Positions 61,017 to 64,000 of a DNA stretch of 64,000 nt are shown in pieces. Every line of letters begins with the position of its first letter. The stretch's first letter is position 1. Where the stretch lies: the NCBI GenBank assembly GCA_963811255.1, contig CAWEQI010000003.1, positions 1,488,001 through 1,552,000 on the forward strand. The letters are read 5' to 3'. Source of the stretch: Croceibacterium_B sp963811255 (GTDB lineage: Bacteria; Pseudomonadota; Alphaproteobacteria; Sphingomonadales; Sphingomonadaceae). The translations under genes were made by a program, and so were the position numbers. Below the pieces are notes generated by a model. It saw only the letters and a list, made by a program, of their open reading frames with translations. It made no database searches and was not told the origin of the DNA.

Positions 61017-62537
61017 TTAGCCGGCCGGCCCGGCGGCCTCGAGCAGCGCCTCGGTGCTGGGATCGAAGTTCCCGCCGCCTTTTTCGATCTGCTTGGCGAT
61101 TTCCTTGCCCAACTCGACGCCGAACTGATCGAACGGGTTGATGCCCATCAGCACCGCGTTGGCGAACGTGCGGTGCTCGTGGAAGGCGATCAGCGCGCCC
61201 AGCGTGGCGGGGTCGAGATCGTCGCACAGGATCGTCGCCGAGGGGCGGTCGCCGGGATAGCTGCGCGCCGGGTCGTCGCTTGCCTTTCCCGCCATCAGGG
61301 CCGCGCCTTGCGCGAAGCAGTTCATCAGCAGGATGCGGTGGTGTTCGGGCGCGAGGTCGTCGCCCGGGGCGATGCTGGCGATGAATTCGACCGGAACGAG
61401 ATGCGTACCCTGGTGCAACAGCTGGAACACCGCATGCTGCGCGTCGGTGCCGACTCCGCCCCACGTGATCGGCGCGGTCGGGCCGTCGACCGGCGCGCCC
61501 TCCGTCGTCACCCGCTTGCCGTTGGATTCCATTTCGAGCTGCTGCAGGTAATCCGGCAGCAAGCGCAGCCGCTCGTCGTAGGCGAACACAGCGCGGGTCT
61601 CGGCCTTCCTGACGCGCGCGTAGTAGAGGTCGGAGAAAGCGGCGCGCAGGCACAGGTTGGCGCGACCGTCGGTGTCGCGGAAGTGGGCATCCACCCGCGC
61701 GGCGCCGTCGAGCATCGCGGCGAAATCGTCCCAGCCGATCGCCAGCGCCACCGGGAAGCCGATCGACGACCACAGCGAATAGCGCCCGCCGACGCTTTCG
61801 GAGAACGGCAGGATGCGGGTTTCGTCGACGCCCCATTCGACCGCCTTCTCCGGATTGGCGGTGAGCGCGATCGCCCGCCCACCCGGATCGGCCACGCCGT
61901 TGTCGGTGAGCCAGGCGAGCGCGCTCCTGGCGTTGGTCATCGTTTCGGTGGTGGTGAAGGTCTTGCTGGCGATGGCGATCAGCGTGGTCGCCGGATCGCA
62001 GGCCATGAACGCTTCCTCAAGGGCCACGCCATCGACGTTTGAGACCACATGGACGTCGACCATCGCGAGATCGCGGGCGAGCGCGTCCACCGCCAGCGCC
62101 GGGCCCAGCGCCGAGCCGCCGATGCCGATATGGATCAAGTGGTTGACCTCGCCCAGCGCGCCGTCGTGGATCGCCTCGACCAGCAGCTTCATCCGCGCCT
62201 GTAAGGCCATGGCTTCCTCGACACTGGCTTCGTTGCCGACCCCGCGCAGCGCGGTGTGTTCAGCGGCGCGGGCCTCGCTTGGGTTGACGATGTCGCCGGC
62301 GAACAGCTTGCGGCGCATCTCGGTGAAGTCCGCCGCTTCAGTCAATGCCTCGAAATCGCTCAGCAGTTCGTCGGTCAGGTGGGTCTTCGACCAGTCGAAC
62401 AGCACCCCGCCCTCGCCGGTGTCGATCCGCCCGGAGAGCTTCTTGACCCGGTCAGAATCGCGTTCGAATAGCTCGGTCAGCCTCACCTTGGGGTGGCGAT
62501 CGAAGGCTTTCCAGGCGTCCGCGCGCGGTTCGGTCAT
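61017..62537 (-). CDS. pgi: glucose-6-phosphate isomerase
   Basis: This 506-residue enzyme interconverts glucose-6-phosphate and fructose-6-phosphate. IGIGGSALGPALAVDAL, SKTFTTTETMTNARSAL, SVGGRYSLWSSIGFPVA (with the catalytic Glu region) and GINPFDQFGVELGKEIAKQI are in place. The start at 62537 has GGAGA seven bases upstream; the longer open frame is not homologous. lepB is divergent. Confidence 0.95.
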   Translation of the reverse strand: MTEPRADAWKAFDRHPKVRLTELFERDSDRVKKLSGRIDTGEGGVLFDWSKTHLTDELLSDFEALTEAADFTEMRRKLFAGDIVNPSEARAAEHTALRGVGNEASVEEAMALQARMKLLVEAIHDGALGEVNHLIHIGIGGSALGPALAVDALARDLAMVDVHVVSNVDGVALEEAFMACDPATTLIAIASKTFTTTETMTNARSALAWLTDNGVADPGGRAIALTANPEKAVEWGVDETRILPFSESVGGRYSLWSSIGFPVALAIGWDDFAAMLDGAARVDAHFRDTDGRANLCLRAAFSDLYYARVRKAETRAVFAYDERLRLLPDYLQQLEMESNGKRVTTEGAPVDGPTAPITWGGVGTDAQHAVFQLLHQGTHLVPVEFIASIAPGDDLAPEHHRILLMNCFAQGAALMAGKASDDPARSYPGDRPSATILCDDLDPATLGALIAFHEHRTFANAVLMGINPFDQFGVELGKEIAKQIEKGGGNFDPSTEALLEAAGPAG

Positions 62538-62610
62538 CGATACTTCTCCTTTCCTTGCCGAGGGCTGATGCGCTAGGCGCTCGCACGCCAATTTGGAACC
62601 GGTTAGCACA

Positions 62611-63462
62611 GTGAACGACACCCAAGCGCCCGCCTCGCCCGACGCGAGCACCGCCCCGGCGAAGAAGCAGGAAGGCAGCTTCCTGTGGTTCCTGATCAAG
62701 CTAGTGATCGTCGTGCTGCTGTTCCGCACGTTCGTGTTCGGGATGTTCTCGATTCCCAGCGAGTCGATGACGCCGACGGCGATCTGGGGCGATTACCTGT
62801 TCACCGAGAAGTGGCCCTATGGCTACTCGCAGGCCTCGATGCCGTTCGACCTGCCGCTGATCCACGGACGCATCTTTGCCCACGTGCCCGAGCGAGGCGA
62901 CGTGATCGTGTTCAAGCACCCCGTTGATCGCGAAACCTACATCAAGCGGGTCATCGGCCTGCCCGGCGACACCGTGCAGGTGAAGGGCGGCGTGCTGTAC
63001 CTGAACGGCAATGCGGTGCCCAAGGTGCGGGTTGCCGATTACGTGGCCCCGATCACCCCGTACGACCCGTGCCGGATCGCCAAGTTCCGCAGCACCGCGG
63101 GGGACGGCACGCCGGTGTGCCGTTATCCGCGGTTCAAGGAAACCTTGCCCAACGGCGTAAGCTACGACGTGCTCGATTTCGGCGCGGCCGACACCAACAA
63201 TCCGTGGGGCATCGACGCCGACAACACCGAGCCGGTGATCGTCCCCGAAGGCAAGCTGTTCGTGATGGGCGACAACCGCGACAATTCGCTCGACAGCCGC
63301 TTCCCCTCGGTGGCGGGCGAGGGCGTTGGGTTCCTGCCGATCGACAACGTTGTCGGGCGCGCGGCGGTGGTCGCCTTCTCGACCGACGGCACCGCCAGCT
63401 GGCTCAACCCGGTGAGCTGGTTTCGCGCGGCGCGCTGGAACCGCATCGGAGAGACGATGTGA
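62611..63462 (+). CDS. lepB: signal peptidase I
   Basis: This 283-residue inner-membrane protease has a single helix (about 24-42) and the catalytic pair: Ser52 in SIPSESMTPT and Lys112 in TYIKRVIGLPGD. The GDNRDNSLDSR box is standard. It cleaves Sec and Tat signal peptides in the periplasm. The start is GTG 62611 or TTG 62593; neither has a strong Shine-Dalgarno sequence. Its stop overlaps the rnc start (GTGA). Confidence 0.94.
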   Translation: MNDTQAPASPDASTAPAKKQEGSFLWFLIKLVIVVLLFRTFVFGMFSIPSESMTPTAIWGDYLFTEKWPYGYSQASMPFDLPLIHGRIFAHVPERGDVIVFKHPVDRETYIKRVIGLPGDTVQVKGGVLYLNGNAVPKVRVADYVAPITPYDPCRIAKFRSTAGDGTPVCRYPRFKETLPNGVSYDVLDFGAADTNNPWGIDADNTEPVIVPEGKLFVMGDNRDNSLDSRFPSVAGEGVGFLPIDNVVGRAAVVAFSTDGTASWLNPVSWFRAARWNRIGETM

Positions 63463-64000
63463 GCGAGCTGGGCGACAGCCGCGGCTGGCTCGAACAGCTC
63501 GGCTTTGCCGTCGATGACGAGGCGCTGTGGATCGAGGCGCTGACTCACGGCAGCGCCGGGGCGGACCGGGACTACCAGCGGCTTGAATTTCTCGGCGATC
63601 GGGTGCTCGGCCTGGCGATCGCCGAATGGCTCTATCGCCGCGAGGACGGCAGTTCCGAAGGCGAGCTGGCGCAGCGGCTCAACGCGCTGGTCAGCCGCGC
63701 GAGTTGCGCCGCCATCGCCCGGGCGATCGGGCTGCCGGGCCACTTGCGCATTGGCAAGCAGGCGCGCGACGACGGGGCGCAGGAGAGCGACAACGTGCTC
63801 GGTGACGTGATGGAGGCGCTGCTCGGGGCGAACTTCCTCGAAAGCAGCTTTTCCGCCACGCGCGAGATCATCCGCGACTTGTGGGCCGAGGCGATGGCGG
63901 GGCACGCCGGGCGCTCCAAGCATCCCAAGAGCGCCCTGCAGGAATGGGCCGCCGGCAACCGCCGCAAGCCGCCCGAATACGAGGTGACCGATCGTTCGGG
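63459..64000 (+). CDS. rnc: ribonuclease III, 5' part
   Basis: The gene starts at GTG 63459 and runs off the window end, so it is partial. YQRLEFLGDRVLGLAIAEW is the RNase III signature (Glu43, Asp47) and DNVLGDVMEALLGANFLE the second metal site. It cuts double-stranded RNA in rRNA maturation. The start overlaps the lepB stop (GTGA), and GGAGA precedes it. Confidence 0.93.
   Translation, partial: MSELGDSRGWLEQLGFAVDDEALWIEALTHGSAGADRDYQRLEFLGDRVLGLAIAEWLYRREDGSSEGELAQRLNALVSRASCAAIARAIGLPGHLRIGKQARDDGAQESDNVLGDVMEALLGANFLESSFSATREIIRDLWAEAMAGHAGRSKHPKSALQEWAAGNRRKPPEYEVTDRS

Overview
The window is high-GC, densely packed bacterial chromosome, most probably from an alphaproteobacterium of the order Sphingomonadales. 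This rests on protein families and gene order, not on a marker gene: a ferB/ferA pair with a divergent MarR gene as in Sphingobium, an alanine-racemase-fold ornithine decarboxylase beside a deoxyhypusine-synthase-like enzyme (sphingomonads are rich in homospermidine), the lepB-rnc order, GTG and TTG starts, and short palindromic intergenic repeats. I see no prophage, insertion sequence, CRISPR array or rRNA. One tRNA (Met) is present.

Layout. 1-5.6 kb: end of a POT peptide transporter, a polyamine pair (DHS-like enzyme and ornithine decarboxylase with a structured leader), a threonine dehydratase, a MAPEG protein and a frameshifted receiver gene. 5.6-9.5 kb: trehalose operon otsB - GH15 hydrolase - otsA. 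9.6-12.8 kb: tRNA-Met, a 2H phosphoesterase, mltG, fabF, acpP. 13-18.4 kb: two unrelated L,D-transpeptidases and a large hybrid histidine kinase. 18.4-24.9 kb: secreted proteins of unknown role (including a ClpP-fold protein coupled to a glycine-rich envelope protein), DsbD and a UbiH-type hydroxylase. 24.9-31.6 kb: mitofilin-like protein with hemD/hemC, then tsaD-gpsA-flippase-HHH protein. 31.7-38.6 kb: response regulator, glutaryl-CoA dehydrogenase, small envelope proteins and a 1094-residue GH18/deacetylase/glycosyltransferase fusion. 38.8-42.4 kb: ettA, acylphosphatase, a frameshifted ClC channel and a gene remnant. 42.4-48.1 kb: ferulate catabolism (ferA, ferB, ferC) and a frameshifted acetyl-CoA synthetase. 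48.2-57.5 kb: DUF8021-like secreted proteins, a beta-propeller, PilZ, DUF488, frameshifted propionyl-CoA carboxylase beta, CtaG, an EF-hand protein and glutathione reductase. 57.6-64 kb: a methyltransferase, a CDGSH protein, a tandem pair of L,D-transpeptidases, pgi, lepB and the start of rnc.

Themes. Envelope and peptidoglycan work recurs: four L,D-transpeptidases, MltG, DsbD, a flippase and the polysaccharide fusion. Central and aromatic carbon metabolism is the other main theme: FerBA releases vanillin and acetyl-CoA, and Acs, PccB and GcdH handle short acyl-CoAs. Five single-base frameshifts interrupt four otherwise well-conserved genes. Because full family lengths are recovered on correction, I suspect base-level sequence errors at least in acs and pccB. 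The most interesting observations are the Shine-Dalgarno-masking helix before ornithine decarboxylase, the ClpP-fold exported protein that keeps a Ser/His pair, the three-domain polysaccharide enzyme with a tiny coupled upstream ORF, and the operator-like inverted repeat between ferB and ferC.
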